Origin: Oscillospiraceae bacterium
Lineage (GTDB): Bacteria; Bacillota; Clostridia; Oscillospirales; Acutalibacteraceae
Assembly (NCBI GenBank): GCA_015066225.1
Contig: SVOT01000006.1
Span: forward strand, 1-64,000
Length of the DNA: 64,000 nt
Reading direction: 5' to 3'
Each line of letters opens with the position of its first letter. The first letter of the stretch is position 1. Position numbers and translations under genes: made by a program. The notes beneath the pieces are model-generated. The model saw nothing but the letters and a program-made list of their open reading frames with translations. It was not told the DNA's origin and made no database searches. This document shows, in pieces, positions 52,181 to 60,635 of this stretch.

Positions 52181-52660
52181 ATGGCAAAAATCGAACTGAC
52201 AAATATGGTTATGGTGCAAAACCCCGAAACAAAAGAGGTTTTAGTGCAAAGAAGAATACAGTACTGGTGCGGAATATCCTTTCCCGGGGGTCACGTGGAT
52301 AACGGCGAAAGCTTTTATGACAGTGCCGCAAGAGAGGTTAAGGAAGAAACAGGCTTAACCGTTAAAAGTCTGAAATTCTGCGGTTGTGTTCATTGGCACA
52401 ACACCGAAAACAACGATAAATACATTGTGTTTTTTTACAAAACCGATGAATACAGCGGTGAGCTTTTAGAAGCCACCGAAGAAGGAGAGGTCTTTTTCAC
52501 CGACCTTGAAAGCTTGAAAAATATGAAGCTTTCGCCAAATTTTGACAAATATCTTTCCTTGTTTCTCAGCGACGAGCATTTTGAAATATTCTGCAACTGG
52601 AACGAAAAAATGAAAGAAAACTGCAACGGCGAGCCCAACTGGAATTTTGAATACAGATAA
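52181..52660 (+). CDS. NUDIX hydrolase (8-oxo-dGTP diphosphatase type)
   Basis: 159 residues with the NUDIX box GGHVDNGESFYDSAAREVKEETG (within about 37-59). Resembles MutT/YtkD-type nucleotide hydrolases that clean oxidised nucleotides, but substrate is not decided by sequence. Single gene with own promoter and a bidirectional terminator shared with uvrC. Ribosome site TGGAGA. Confidence 0.85.
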   Translation: MAKIELTNMVMVQNPETKEVLVQRRIQYWCGISFPGGHVDNGESFYDSAAREVKEETGLTVKSLKFCGCVHWHNTENNDKYIVFFYKTDEYSGELLEATEEGEVFFTDLESLKNMKLSPNFDKYLSLFLSDEHFEIFCNWNEKMKENCNGEPNWNFEYR

Positions 52661-52700
52661 AAACACCGGACAGACGAAAACTCGTCTGTCCGATGTTTTT
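52661..52700. terminator. Bidirectional terminator between the NUDIX gene and uvrC
   Basis: Stem CGGACAGACGA/TCGTCTGTCCG (52667-52677, 52682-52692) extended by AACA/TGTT across one mismatch; T5 on the plus side. Confidence 0.85.
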
Positions 52701-54535
52701 CATTCGCCCTTAAAGGTCTTTATTATTTCAACGGCATTAGCCTCGGTTATGCCGGGGACGCTCTTTAGAGCTTCTTTATCCGCCTTGCCGATAGCCTCAA
52801 GTGTTTTAAATTTTATAATAAGGTTTTTGGCTTTCTTTTCGCCGATACCCTTAATTTGTGTAAGGCTTTGACTCAATGCTGACTTGGTATGTTTTTTGCG
52901 GTGGTACTGAACAGCAAATCTGTGCACCTCATCCTGAATATTGGTAACAAGCCTGAATGCCTTTTTTCTTGCATTGAAATCAATTCTGCCGCCGGCTGTA
53001 GAAATTGCAGAGGTTCTGTGCTTACTGTTTTTAACCATACCAAACACAGGAACGTCTATTTTGTATTCCGCCAAAAGGGGCAGAACTGCATTGACCTGAC
53101 CCTTGCCGCCGTCAAGCAAAATAAGGTCGGGAAGCTTTGCAAAGCCAACTGTTTCCCCTTGCTCCTTGTGAATATAGTATTCATCAAATCGGCGTGATAA
53201 AACCTCGTTCATTGAGCGGTAGTCATCCTGCCCCGAAAAGCCCTTGACCGCAAACCGTCTGTATGCACTTTTCAACGGTTTGCCGTCCTTGAAAACCACC
53301 ATTCCCGCAACGTTATCGCTGCCGCCTGTGTGTGAAATATCATACGCTTCAATATATTCGGGGATTTTATTCATTCCGAGAACCAGCGCCAGCTCTTCAA
53401 GAGCCTCTCTGTTTCTGTCGTTGACCGTGTATTTTTCGGTCAGCTTCTGCCCTGCATTTGACTTGCACATCTCAACAAGCCTTGCCTGAACACCTTTTTG
53501 GGGTATCACAACGCTTACATTGGTGCCACGCTTTCCGGAGAGCCATTTTTCTATATTCTCTACACCCTCAACCTCGCCGTCAATTTCAATTCTCGGCGGG
53601 ATTTTTCTGTTCATTGAATAATATGAAGTTAAGAACTCCCCTCGCATTTCGGGGATTTTGTCACCCTCGTCACAGAAAAAATGCTCGCTGTCAAAAAGTC
53701 TGTTATCGCTAAACCTGAGAACGGAAAAGCAAGCCTTGCCATCCATAACCACAACGGCAAAAACATCCTGCTCCTTGTAGGTTGATGACACAACCTTCTG
53801 GTCACTGCCCACCTTTTCAATGCTTCTTATAGTGTCACGGATATTCGCCGCACGCTCAAACTCAAGATTTTCGGCGGCTGTTTCCATTTCAGAGGTCAAT
53901 CTTTTTATTGTTTCCTTGCTGCCGTTTTTGAGAAAATCCAAAGCAGACTGAACATTCTTTTCATAGTCGCTTTTGCTGAGTTTTCCCGAACAGGGAGCGC
54001 AGCATAAATTGAGATGATAGTTAAGACAAGGTCTGTCTTTGCCGATATCTCTTGGAAAAATCCTTGAGCAGGTGGGAAGCTTAAAAACCTTTTTTGCTTC
54101 TTCAACCGCCCTTGTAACCGAAAAGCCCGCTGTGTACGGACCGATGTATTCGGCGCCATCATCATCCCTTTGAAGCACAGCATAAATATTACGCCAATCG
54201 CCCTTTGTGACCTTGATATAGCTGAAGCCCTTGTCGTCCTTGAGAAGAATGTTGTATTTGGGCATATTTTGTTTTATAAGGCTACATTCAAGAACAAGTG
54301 CTTCAAACTCGCTGTCGGTGAGTATATAGTCAAAATCCTGCACATTTTCGACCATTCGTTGCACCTTTGGGGAATGCTTATCCTGCGAGCCGAAATATTG
54401 GCTGACTCTGTTTTTGAGCGCCTTTGCTTTGCCGATGTATATTATGTCATTATTCTTGTTTTTCATAATATAAACGCCCGGCGACAACGGCAGCTTATTG
54501 GCCTTATCCTTAAGTCGTCTGAGCCTGTCTGTCAT
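52700..54535 (-). CDS. uvrC: Excinuclease ABC subunit C
   Basis: 611 residues. GIY-YIG nuclease domain (LSPGVYIMKNKNNDIIYIGK, within 16-36), a Cys cluster, UVR helix (about 200-240), RNase H-like nuclease domain with DLILLDGGKGQVNAV, and C-terminal double helix-hairpin-helix (LTQIKGIGEKKAKNLI, SVPGITEANAVEII). Makes the dual incisions of nucleotide excision repair with UvrAB. Monocistronic appearance after ptsH's terminator. Confidence 0.96.
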   Translation of the reverse strand: MTDRLRRLKDKANKLPLSPGVYIMKNKNNDIIYIGKAKALKNRVSQYFGSQDKHSPKVQRMVENVQDFDYILTDSEFEALVLECSLIKQNMPKYNILLKDDKGFSYIKVTKGDWRNIYAVLQRDDDGAEYIGPYTAGFSVTRAVEEAKKVFKLPTCSRIFPRDIGKDRPCLNYHLNLCCAPCSGKLSKSDYEKNVQSALDFLKNGSKETIKRLTSEMETAAENLEFERAANIRDTIRSIEKVGSDQKVVSSTYKEQDVFAVVVMDGKACFSVLRFSDNRLFDSEHFFCDEGDKIPEMRGEFLTSYYSMNRKIPPRIEIDGEVEGVENIEKWLSGKRGTNVSVVIPQKGVQARLVEMCKSNAGQKLTEKYTVNDRNREALEELALVLGMNKIPEYIEAYDISHTGGSDNVAGMVVFKDGKPLKSAYRRFAVKGFSGQDDYRSMNEVLSRRFDEYYIHKEQGETVGFAKLPDLILLDGGKGQVNAVLPLLAEYKIDVPVFGMVKNSKHRTSAISTAGGRIDFNARKKAFRLVTNIQDEVHRFAVQYHRKKHTKSALSQSLTQIKGIGEKKAKNLIIKFKTLEAIGKADKEALKSVPGITEANAVEIIKTFKGE

Positions 54536-54552
54536 ATACTCACCCCCTGAAA

Positions 54553-54585
54553 CTAAAAAAGCGGTAAAGGAAAACCTTTACCGCC
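54553..54585 (-). terminator. Intrinsic terminator of ptsH
   Basis: Ten-bp stem GCGGTAAAGG/CCTTTACCGC, loop of 4 As, U6 on the minus strand. Confidence 0.9.
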
Positions 54586-54597
54586 AATGGTTTAAAA

Positions 54598-54861
54598 TTA
54601 ATCTACAAAACCGTTTTCTACAAGTGCAACAAGTGCATTAACTGCCTGTTCCTCATCAACACCGCCGGCGGTGATGCGAATTTCTGTATCTCCCATAATA
54701 CCGAGAGAGAGAACACCGAGAAGGCTCTTTGCATTTGCTTTCTTTTCATCCTTCTCAAGCCAGATTGATGATTTGAATTCATTAGCTTTCTGGATGAAGA
54801 AAGTTGCAGGGCGAGCGTGAAGACCAACCTGATTCTTTACTGTTACATCTTTACTAAACAT
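54598..54861 (-). CDS. ptsH: HPr phosphocarrier protein
   Basis: 87 residues. Active-site His15 in GLHARPA is phosphorylated by Enzyme I; regulatory Ser46 in AKSLLGVLSLG is present, so HPr kinase control of catabolite repression is possible. No PTS permease or ptsI is in the window. Own promoter and terminator. Confidence 0.95.
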   Translation of the reverse strand: MFSKDVTVKNQVGLHARPATFFIQKANEFKSSIWLEKDEKKANAKSLLGVLSLGIMGDTEIRITAGGVDEEQAVNALVALVENGFVD

Positions 54862-54930
54862 AATATTTCTCCCACATTCAAAGATTAATTATCGTGTTAA
54901 TTGTGTACAAATGTGTTTACCACTTACTAT

Positions 54931-54958
54931 ATTATATCACCAAATTAATTTAAGTCAA
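54931..54958 (-). promoter_or_regulatory. SigA promoter of ptsH
   Basis: Minus strand TTGACT, 16 bases, TATAAT; leader of about 65 bases. Confidence 0.75.
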
Positions 54959-55069
54959 CGAGGAAAATGATATTTTGGGTGTAATACTAAACCGTGACAT
55001 ATTTGAAGTTTATGATTTGTGCACATTTACCACAATTATTTCAACATATTATTGAAGATGAACAATAAT

Positions 55070-55804
55070 TTAATCCTTTGCCTTTAATTGCTCAAGAAAT
55101 TCCTTTTCTTTTTTATCTAATTGGGCATTTTCCAACAAATCCGGACGGCGCTCCAGAGTCCGCTCTATCGAACGCTCTCTTTGCCATTTTCTTATATTTG
55201 CGTGGTGACCTGTTGTGAGAACCTCCGGCACCTCAACACCGTGCCACACGGGTGGCTTTGTGTACTGCGGGTGCTCAAGAAGCGAGGAATAGTGACTTTC
55301 ACCCATAAAGCCCTCGGGTGCTGAAAGCACACCGGGAAGCATACGTGAGATGCCGTCTGCCAATATCATAGCGGGCAGCTCACCGCCCGTGACAACATAG
55401 TCACCAATTGAAATTTCTTCATCCACCAACTCGTCAAGAACACGCTGGTCAACACCCTCGTATCTTCCGCAAAGAATTGCGATGTTGGAGTATTCCGAAA
55501 GCTCCTTTATGCGCTCCTGGGTAAGGGTTTTGCCACAGGGTGACATATAGATAAAATGGGGCCTCGTGCCTGTTTCATTGCAGACCTTTTCAAAGCAATC
55601 GTAAATGGGCTGTGCCAGCATAAGCATACCTGCACCGCCGCCATACGGGGTGTCGTCTATCTGACCGTGCTTATTGATTGCAAAATCACGAATCTGATGA
55701 AAGTTAATTTCAACCTTACCCTTTTCTCTTGCTCTGCCTATTATGCTCTCGCTCATTACAGCATCGCACATCTGCGGAAACAGCGTTAAAATATCAATCC
55801 TCAT
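55070..55804 (-). CDS. trmD: tRNA (guanine-37-N1)-methyltransferase
   Basis: 244 residues. MRIDILTLFPQM start, SAM knot with SPCGKTLTQERI and LCGRYEGVDQRV, and YVVTGGELPAM. Makes m1G37 next to the anticodon, preventing frameshifts. GGGGG ribosome site; its start overlaps the end of rimM by 11 bp. Confidence 0.97.
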   Translation of the reverse strand: MRIDILTLFPQMCDAVMSESIIGRAREKGKVEINFHQIRDFAINKHGQIDDTPYGGGAGMLMLAQPIYDCFEKVCNETGTRPHFIYMSPCGKTLTQERIKELSEYSNIAILCGRYEGVDQRVLDELVDEEISIGDYVVTGGELPAMILADGISRMLPGVLSAPEGFMGESHYSSLLEHPQYTKPPVWHGVEVPEVLTTGHHANIRKWQRERSIERTLERRPDLLENAQLDKKEKEFLEQLKAKD

Positions 55805-56312
55805 CAAAAAGCCCCCTTAACGGGCGTATAAACGCCTTATTCTGTGCCACGTCACATTCTATGACAACGTCCTTTATTGCAGGGATAAGAACCTCTTTGC
55901 CGTCGGGTGTTTCAATATACCAAACGTCGTTTGCGGCGTAGCTTTCAACGTCTTTGATTATTCCGTAGCATACGCTGTTGTCGTCAAAATCAAGAACGTC
56001 GCACCCGATAAGCTCGGAAACAAACCACTTGCCCTTAGGCAGATTTACGTCCGAGCGTTTCATATAAAGAATGGTATTCTTCAATTTCTGAGCCGCCTCG
56101 ATGGTATCAACGCCCTCTAATTTTAGCACGGCAACATTACCGTGAGGACGGCAGGCCAAAACTTTAAAGCTAGCCTCACCTTTATCGTCACGGTAAAGTG
56201 TTTTGAATTTTTTTACGAATTCGGGAGAATCGCACCAAGGATTAAGGCGCACCTCGCCTTTTATGCCGTGGGTGCTGACTATCTGCCCTATTTCAAGATA
56301 ATCTTTTACCAT
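55794..56312 (-). CDS. rimM: Ribosome maturation factor RimM
   Basis: 172 residues. N-terminal RimM domain (YLEIGQIVSTHGIKGEVRL) and C-terminal PRC barrel. Assists 30S head assembly by binding S19. The start codon ATG has no recognisable Shine-Dalgarno and comes 10 bases after the base of a terminator-like hairpin, which is unusual in this otherwise tightly packed operon. Confidence 0.93.
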   Translation of the reverse strand: MVKDYLEIGQIVSTHGIKGEVRLNPWCDSPEFVKKFKTLYRDDKGEASFKVLACRPHGNVAVLKLEGVDTIEAAQKLKNTILYMKRSDVNLPKGKWFVSELIGCDVLDFDDNSVCYGIIKDVESYAANDVWYIETPDGKEVLIPAIKDVVIECDVAQNKAFIRPLRGLFDED

Positions 56313-56320
56313 AAATTTAA

Positions 56321-56352
56321 CAAAAAATGGGCTGAAACCAGCCCATTTTTCC
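56321..56352 (-). terminator. Terminator-like hairpin between khpA and rimM
   Basis: Twelve-bp stem (56323-56334 with 56339-56350), loop AAAC, followed by U6 on the minus strand. A full intrinsic terminator inside the ylxM-to-trmD cluster, so rimM-trmD would depend on readthrough or a promoter not seen. Confidence 0.75.
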
Positions 56353-56356
56353 TTTC

Positions 56357-56590
56357 TCAGTCGATATCGACTTGAACCTTAACATCTCTGCGAATTGCAG
56401 CCGCACGCATAACAGTTCTGATAGCTTTTGCTATTCTGCCCTGTCTGCCGATTACTCTGCCCATATCATCGGGGCCGACGTGAAGATGGTAAACAACAAC
56501 ACCCTCTTCATTAGCTTCGTCAACGGTAACCTCGACTGCTTCGGGAGCATCAACAAGCCCCTTAGCAACTGTCTCGAGTAATTCTTTCAT
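56357..56590 (-). CDS. khpA: KH-domain RNA-binding protein KhpA
   Basis: 77 residues, one KH domain with GRVIGRQGR (the GxxG loop) near residue 45. KhpA with KhpB binds sRNAs and influences cell elongation in Gram-positive bacteria. ATG at 56590 with an AAGGTGG site; a GTG nine bases upstream is the alternative. Conserved place between rpsP and rimM. Confidence 0.93.
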   Translation of the reverse strand: MKELLETVAKGLVDAPEAVEVTVDEANEEGVVVYHLHVGPDDMGRVIGRQGRIAKAIRTVMRAAAIRRDVKVQVDID

Positions 56591-56604
56591 TGTAGCCACC
56601 TTAA

Positions 56605-56850
56605 TTACTTAATGATATTCTGCTTCTTAAGAAGAGCACGAACAGTATCAGTGGGCTGAGCACCGTTCTGAATCCATTTTGTAACCTTTTCTGCATCGAT
56701 TTTAACCTCTGCAGGCTCTGTTGTGGGGTTGTAGTAACCAACTTCTTCAATGAAGCGGCCGTCACGAGGATAACGTGAATCAGCTACAACTACACGATAG
56801 AAAGGTGCCTTTTTTGCGCCCATACGGCGAAGACGAATTTTTACTGCCAT
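56605..56850 (-). CDS. rpsP: Ribosomal protein S16
   Basis: 81 residues, [19 protein letters not shown] start, diagnostic for S16. ATG at 56850 follows GGAGG; the open frame extends upstream without support. A short 8-bp inverted repeat (TTAAACAC/GTGTTTAA, 56894-56912) lies in the gap after ffh. Confidence 0.97.
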   Translation of the reverse strand: MAVKIRLRRMGAKKAPFYRVVVADSRYPRDGRFIEEVGYYNPTTEPAEVKIDAEKVTKWIQNGAQPTDTVRALLKKQNIIK

Positions 56851-56933
56851 TTTAATTACCTCCGAAAAGTTATTAATAATAAACTGATTTATATTAAACA
56901 CATTGTGTTTAAAGACTTACTGAAAGGGCTTTT

Positions 56934-58313
56934 TTACATTGGGAAACCGCCCATGCCTCCCATTCCACCGGGCATTCCGCCGCCCATACCCATACGCTGC
57001 ATACGCTTCATCATTTTCTTGGAGCCTTTGCCGTTGAGCTGTTTGTAGAGCTTCTGCATTGAACGGTACTGGTTAAGAAGCCTGTTGACATCTTCAACCT
57101 TCATACCGCATCCTGCGGCAATTCTGCGCTTGCGTGATGGGTTGATTATATCGGGATTTTCACGCTCCTTCATTGTCATTGAACGGATAATCGCCATTGT
57201 ATAATCGATTTGCTTGTCGTCCACATCGGTATCCTTTAGCTTTTTACCGATACCGGGAATCATTGAGATGATATCCTTCATGGGACCCATTTTTTTCATT
57301 TCCTCAAATTGCATAAGCATATCGTTGAGGTCAAGCTTGTTTTCACGAAGCTTTCTTTCGAGCTGTTCTGCTTTTTTTTCGTCAAGGGCTGTTTCAGCCT
57401 TTTCGATAAGAGAGAGAACGTCGCCCATGCCAAGAATACGGCTTGCCATTCTGTCGGGGTGGAAAACGTCAAGGTCACCCAACTTTTCACCGATACCGAT
57501 GAATTTAATGGGCTTGCCGGTAACTGCTCTTGCAGAAAGAGCCGCACCACCTCGTGTGTCACCATCGAGCTTTGTAAGAACAAGGCCGTCGATTCCCAAG
57601 GCTTCGTTGAATGAGGAAGCCACCGTAACAGCATCCTGACCAAGCATTGAGTCGATAACAAGCAAAATCTCGTGGGGTTTAACGCTTGCCTTAATATCTT
57701 TAAGCTCCTGCATAAGCTGTTCATCAATATGAAGACGGCCTGCAGTGTCTAAAAATACGTAATCATAACCGTTGTCTTTAGCGAGCTTGATTGCTTCAGA
57801 AGCAATTTTAACGGGGTTTTCCGTGCCCATTTCGAAAACAGGCACACCAATCTGCTCACCGACAACCTGCAACTGCTTGATAGCGGCAGGACGGTAAATG
57901 TCGCAGGCAACAAGCAAGGGTCTGTGACCCTGTTCCTTGAGCCTTAATGCGATTTTTGCGCTATGGGTTGTTTTACCTGAACCCTGAAGACCGCACATCA
58001 TAACAACCGTTGGCGGATGGGGTGCAGATGCAAGCCTTGCCTGAGTGCCGCCCATAAGAGCAGTTAACTCCTCGTTAACGATTTTTATAACCATCTGTGC
58101 AGGGGTAAGGCTTTCCATAACCTTTGCACCGATTGCACGCTCTGTAACGGTTTTGGTGAAGTCCTTTGCCACCTTGTAGTTAACGTCAGCCTCGAGAAGT
58201 GCAAGTCGCACTTCACGCATTGCATCACGGACATCTGCCTCCGTAAGACTGCCTTTGCTTTTTAATTTTTTAAAGGCACTGTCGAGTCTGTCTGAAAGAC
58301 CTTCAAAAGCCAC
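56934..58313 (-). CDS. ffh: Signal recognition particle protein Ffh
   Basis: 459 residues. NG GTPase (GLQGSGKTT at about 107, DTAGRLHID, TKLDGDTRGGAALS) and the methionine-rich M domain that binds SRP RNA and signal peptides, ending in a Gly/Met-rich tail (GMGGGMPGGMGGMGGF). Starts with GTG after AGGAGG, 11 bases after ylxM. No SRP RNA gene was recognised in the window. Confidence 0.97.
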   Translation of the reverse strand: MAFEGLSDRLDSAFKKLKSKGSLTEADVRDAMREVRLALLEADVNYKVAKDFTKTVTERAIGAKVMESLTPAQMVIKIVNEELTALMGGTQARLASAPHPPTVVMMCGLQGSGKTTHSAKIALRLKEQGHRPLLVACDIYRPAAIKQLQVVGEQIGVPVFEMGTENPVKIASEAIKLAKDNGYDYVFLDTAGRLHIDEQLMQELKDIKASVKPHEILLVIDSMLGQDAVTVASSFNEALGIDGLVLTKLDGDTRGGAALSARAVTGKPIKFIGIGEKLGDLDVFHPDRMASRILGMGDVLSLIEKAETALDEKKAEQLERKLRENKLDLNDMLMQFEEMKKMGPMKDIISMIPGIGKKLKDTDVDDKQIDYTMAIIRSMTMKERENPDIINPSRKRRIAAGCGMKVEDVNRLLNQYRSMQKLYKQLNGKGSKKMMKRMQRMGMGGGMPGGMGGMGGFPM

Positions 58314-58324
58314 AGCACGACCTC

Positions 58325-58687
58325 CTATTCGTCGAGCGAACTGATGACTGACCTTACACGGACAACTTCATCATTCACTTCTCTTGATAAAGAAACGTTC
58401 ATATTGTAGGTGTTGATTGCTTCAACACTTGTTTTGATAACCTCAAGAGCCTCGTTAACACGGCGTGTGCGCTCTGCAAAGCCCAGCTTCCTTTCCATAT
58501 CGAAAAGCTGACTTTCGGCACGCTTTACCGCATCACGGACACCTTGTCTTGTTATGCCTTCATTCTGAGCTATTTCGGAAAGAGAGAGATCGTCGTTATA
58601 GTAGTATTCTATGAACTTTCTTTGATTTTCTGTGAGCATTTCGCCATAAAAATCAGCAAGCAAAACCACATCGAGGTTTTTAGCCAT
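58325..58687 (-). CDS. ylxM: YlxM family HTH protein (SRP-associated)
   Basis: 120 residues, UPF0122/YlxM: LADFYGEMLTENQRKF start and SLSEIAQNEGITRQGVRDAVKRAE, a sigma-region-4-like helix-turn-helix. YlxM sits before ffh across Firmicutes and modulates SRP activity. ATG at 58687 follows AAAGGAGAGG. It is first in the operon, behind a consensus promoter with a palindrome at the start site. Confidence 0.92.
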   Translation of the reverse strand: MAKNLDVVLLADFYGEMLTENQRKFIEYYYNDDLSLSEIAQNEGITRQGVRDAVKRAESQLFDMERKLGFAERTRRVNEALEVIKTSVEAINTYNMNVSLSREVNDEVVRVRSVISSLDE

Positions 58688-58714
58688 AATGCCTCTCCTT
58701 TCTTTAAAAGAACT

Positions 58715-58750
58715 GCTCAACTGTAAAGATATTTAACTTTACAGTTGAGC
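58715..58750. other. Perfect 14-bp palindrome at the ylxM-ffh transcription start
   Basis: Arms 58715-58728 (GCTCAACTGTAAAG) and 58737-58750 with an 8-base centre. It starts one base inside the -10 box (58751-58756), so the predicted start at about 58744 falls within it. That placement suits a repressor operator; as RNA only part of it would be transcribed. Confidence 0.7.
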
Positions 58751-58779
58751 ATTATAACAGAGTAATATTTATTTGTCAA
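58751..58779 (-). promoter_or_regulatory. Consensus SigA promoter of ylxM-ffh-rpsP-khpA
   Basis: Minus strand TTGACA, 17 bases, TATAAT: perfect match at both boxes, lying just beyond the stop of the alpha/beta hydrolase. Confidence 0.9.
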
Positions 58780-58786
58780 GAGTTTT

Positions 58787-59836
58787 TTAAAGACCAATAT
58801 AATTAAGTATAAATAAATCTATTTCGCCCCAATATTTTTCTGAATCCGTATGAAGATTTCGGGCGTGGGTGCCGTTTTGCACTATGAATTGGTCTGCACC
58901 CTTTGCATAGCAAACTTCAAAAATATCGTTGCTTTGAATTATGGGAACGGATTCATCGTTTTCGCCGTGGATATAAAGAACGGGTACGTCTGTTTTCACC
59001 GCCTGCAGGGTTGTGTCGGCAGTCTTGAAATCCCACCCCATTTTGCTTTTGCACATTGCAGAAGCCATATTCCGCACAGGGAACGTGGGCACAAGCGGAA
59101 CAGAATCAAGATAGCAGCCTGCCAAATCCCAGACAGAGGAATAACAACTGTCAGCTATGACGGCACGGATATTCTGCGGCAACTCCTCACCCGCTGTCAT
59201 TGCGACGGCTGTTCCGCCCAATGAAACACCGAATAGGATAATTCTTGCACCTTCATCCTCTTTTATTATTTCGTTGCACCAAGCTATTATATCAAGCCTG
59301 TCATCCCACCCCATTGAAGTGTTTTTAACCTCTGTTTTGCCGTGGCCACGCAAATCCGGCAACAGCAAATTAAAGCCCAATTCATAAAAATGGCGGGCAT
59401 ATTCGCCCATTGAAAGGGAGCTTTCGCCATATTGGTGGCAAATAACGATATATGCGTTGGTGGGCTTTGTGTTTTTGATTTTTAATGCATGAAGCCTTTC
59501 GCCGTTTTCAGCTTCAAGAAAAACACTTTCGGATTTTTCGCTGAGCCAGTAAGAATCCTCTTTTTTTATTTTCAGACCGTCTTCACCGTAAAGGTAGTTA
59601 TAAAATGATTTCGAGCCACCCTTTGAAAGCATTGAGCTGCAAAAAACCGTTGCCGCCAGAAAATCAAAAATTAATGACACCGCAACAATAATTGCAAAGG
59701 CACAAAGCACCTTCTTTTTTGTTATCTTTCCGCAAAGCAAGTTGAGCGGAAACCTTCTTTTTACGTAAACCGAGGTAGGTCCGTCGTCATATTCAAGCTC
59801 TTCAACAGCTTCTTCAACAATATTTTCTTCTGTCAT
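58787..59836 (-). CDS. Membrane-anchored alpha/beta hydrolase
   Basis: 349 residues. Acidic N-terminus with DDGPTSVYV (18-26), basic patch, one membrane segment (about 43-66), then an alpha/beta hydrolase: HQYGESS (oxyanion region), nucleophile Ser205 in GVSLGG, Asp in GENDESVP and His in GTHARNL. Predicted as an extracytoplasmic esterase or peptidase of the S9/BAAT-like type; substrate unknown. The N-terminal motif recurs in the FtsY tail of this same window. Monocistronic, convergent with nothing, 3' end abutting the ylxM promoter. Confidence 0.86.
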   Translation of the reverse strand: MTEENIVEEAVEELEYDDGPTSVYVKRRFPLNLLCGKITKKKVLCAFAIIVAVSLIFDFLAATVFCSSMLSKGGSKSFYNYLYGEDGLKIKKEDSYWLSEKSESVFLEAENGERLHALKIKNTKPTNAYIVICHQYGESSLSMGEYARHFYELGFNLLLPDLRGHGKTEVKNTSMGWDDRLDIIAWCNEIIKEDEGARIILFGVSLGGTAVAMTAGEELPQNIRAVIADSCYSSVWDLAGCYLDSVPLVPTFPVRNMASAMCKSKMGWDFKTADTTLQAVKTDVPVLYIHGENDESVPIIQSNDIFEVCYAKGADQFIVQNGTHARNLHTDSEKYWGEIDLFILNYIGL

Positions 59837-59951
59837 TTTTTAACCTCTGTAAAGTTTTGATTATAATTTATATATACATTAATATAATACAGAAAAAAAT
59901 CACCAAAAGCAACGTATTTGCGTAATTTCGGCAAATGTAACAGTTACTTTG

Positions 59952-59980
59952 TTGACATTGAATTGCGTTTGGTATATAAT
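59952..59980 (+). promoter_or_regulatory. SigA promoter of mntP
   Basis: TTGACA, 17 bases, TATAAT. The leader to the ATG is only about 20-25 bases, too short for the manganese riboswitch that often precedes mntP. Confidence 0.8.
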
Positions 59981-60007
59981 TTTGCAAAAATAAACGCGGA
60001 GAAAAAT

Positions 60008-60583
60008 ATGGGTATTTCAGAAATAATCCTTTTAGCTGTCAGTCTTTCTATGGATGCTTTCGCAGTAGCACTATGTAAGGGTCTGGCTCTTAAAAAAATC
60101 GACATCAAAAGCTGTCTGACAGTGGGTTGCTGGTTCGGCTCTTTTCAAGGCTTGATGCCTCTTATAGGCTTTCTTTTAGGTAGCACGTTTGCAGATAAAA
60201 TAACCTCTGTTGACCATTGGATCGCCTTTATTCTTCTTGCAATTATCGGTGCAAATATGATAAAAGAAGCTCTTTCAAAAGAGGAAGAATGCGTTAACTG
60301 CTCTCTTGGCGCAAAGGCTATGCTCGGTATGGCTATTGCAACAAGCATTGATGCTCTCGCAGTTGGTGTCAGCTTTGCATTCACAGACTTTGAGCCAGAC
60401 TGGTTCGTTTACGTTGCTTTTGTTATGATTGGCGTAATCACTATGACACTTTCCGCCATAGGTGTTAAAATCGGCAACATTTTCGGAACAAAATACAAAT
60501 CCAAGGCAGAGTTTGCCGGCGGTGCCGTGCTGATTCTTCTGGGCTTGAAAATCCTTCTTGAAGGCTTGGGTATTTTAAAATAA
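60008..60583 (+). CDS. mntP: Manganese efflux pump MntP
   Basis: 191 residues, six membrane segments in two repeats. The paired acidic motifs SMDAFAVALCKG (14-25) and TSIDALAVGVSF are those of MntP. Exports Mn2+. ATG at 60008 with GCGGAG upstream; the longer frame runs through the promoter. Bidirectional terminator with purL follows. Confidence 0.93.
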   Translation: MGISEIILLAVSLSMDAFAVALCKGLALKKIDIKSCLTVGCWFGSFQGLMPLIGFLLGSTFADKITSVDHWIAFILLAIIGANMIKEALSKEEECVNCSLGAKAMLGMAIATSIDALAVGVSFAFTDFEPDWFVYVAFVMIGVITMTLSAIGVKIGNIFGTKYKSKAEFAGGAVLILLGLKILLEGLGILK

Positions 60584-60600
60584 AATTAACAGTACATACA

Positions 60601-60634
60601 AACGAGCGTGTCCTCACGGACACGCTCGTTTTAT
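60601..60634. terminator. Bidirectional terminator between mntP and purL
   Basis: Thirteen-bp perfect stem AACGAGCGTGTCC/GGACACGCTCGTT, loop TCAC, then TTATATT. Confidence 0.9.
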
Positions 60635-60635
60635 A

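Noticed and set aside
59837-60007. Manganese (yybP-ykoY) riboswitch before mntP
   Set aside because: The promoter lies only about 30 bases from the start codon, leaving no room for the aptamer.
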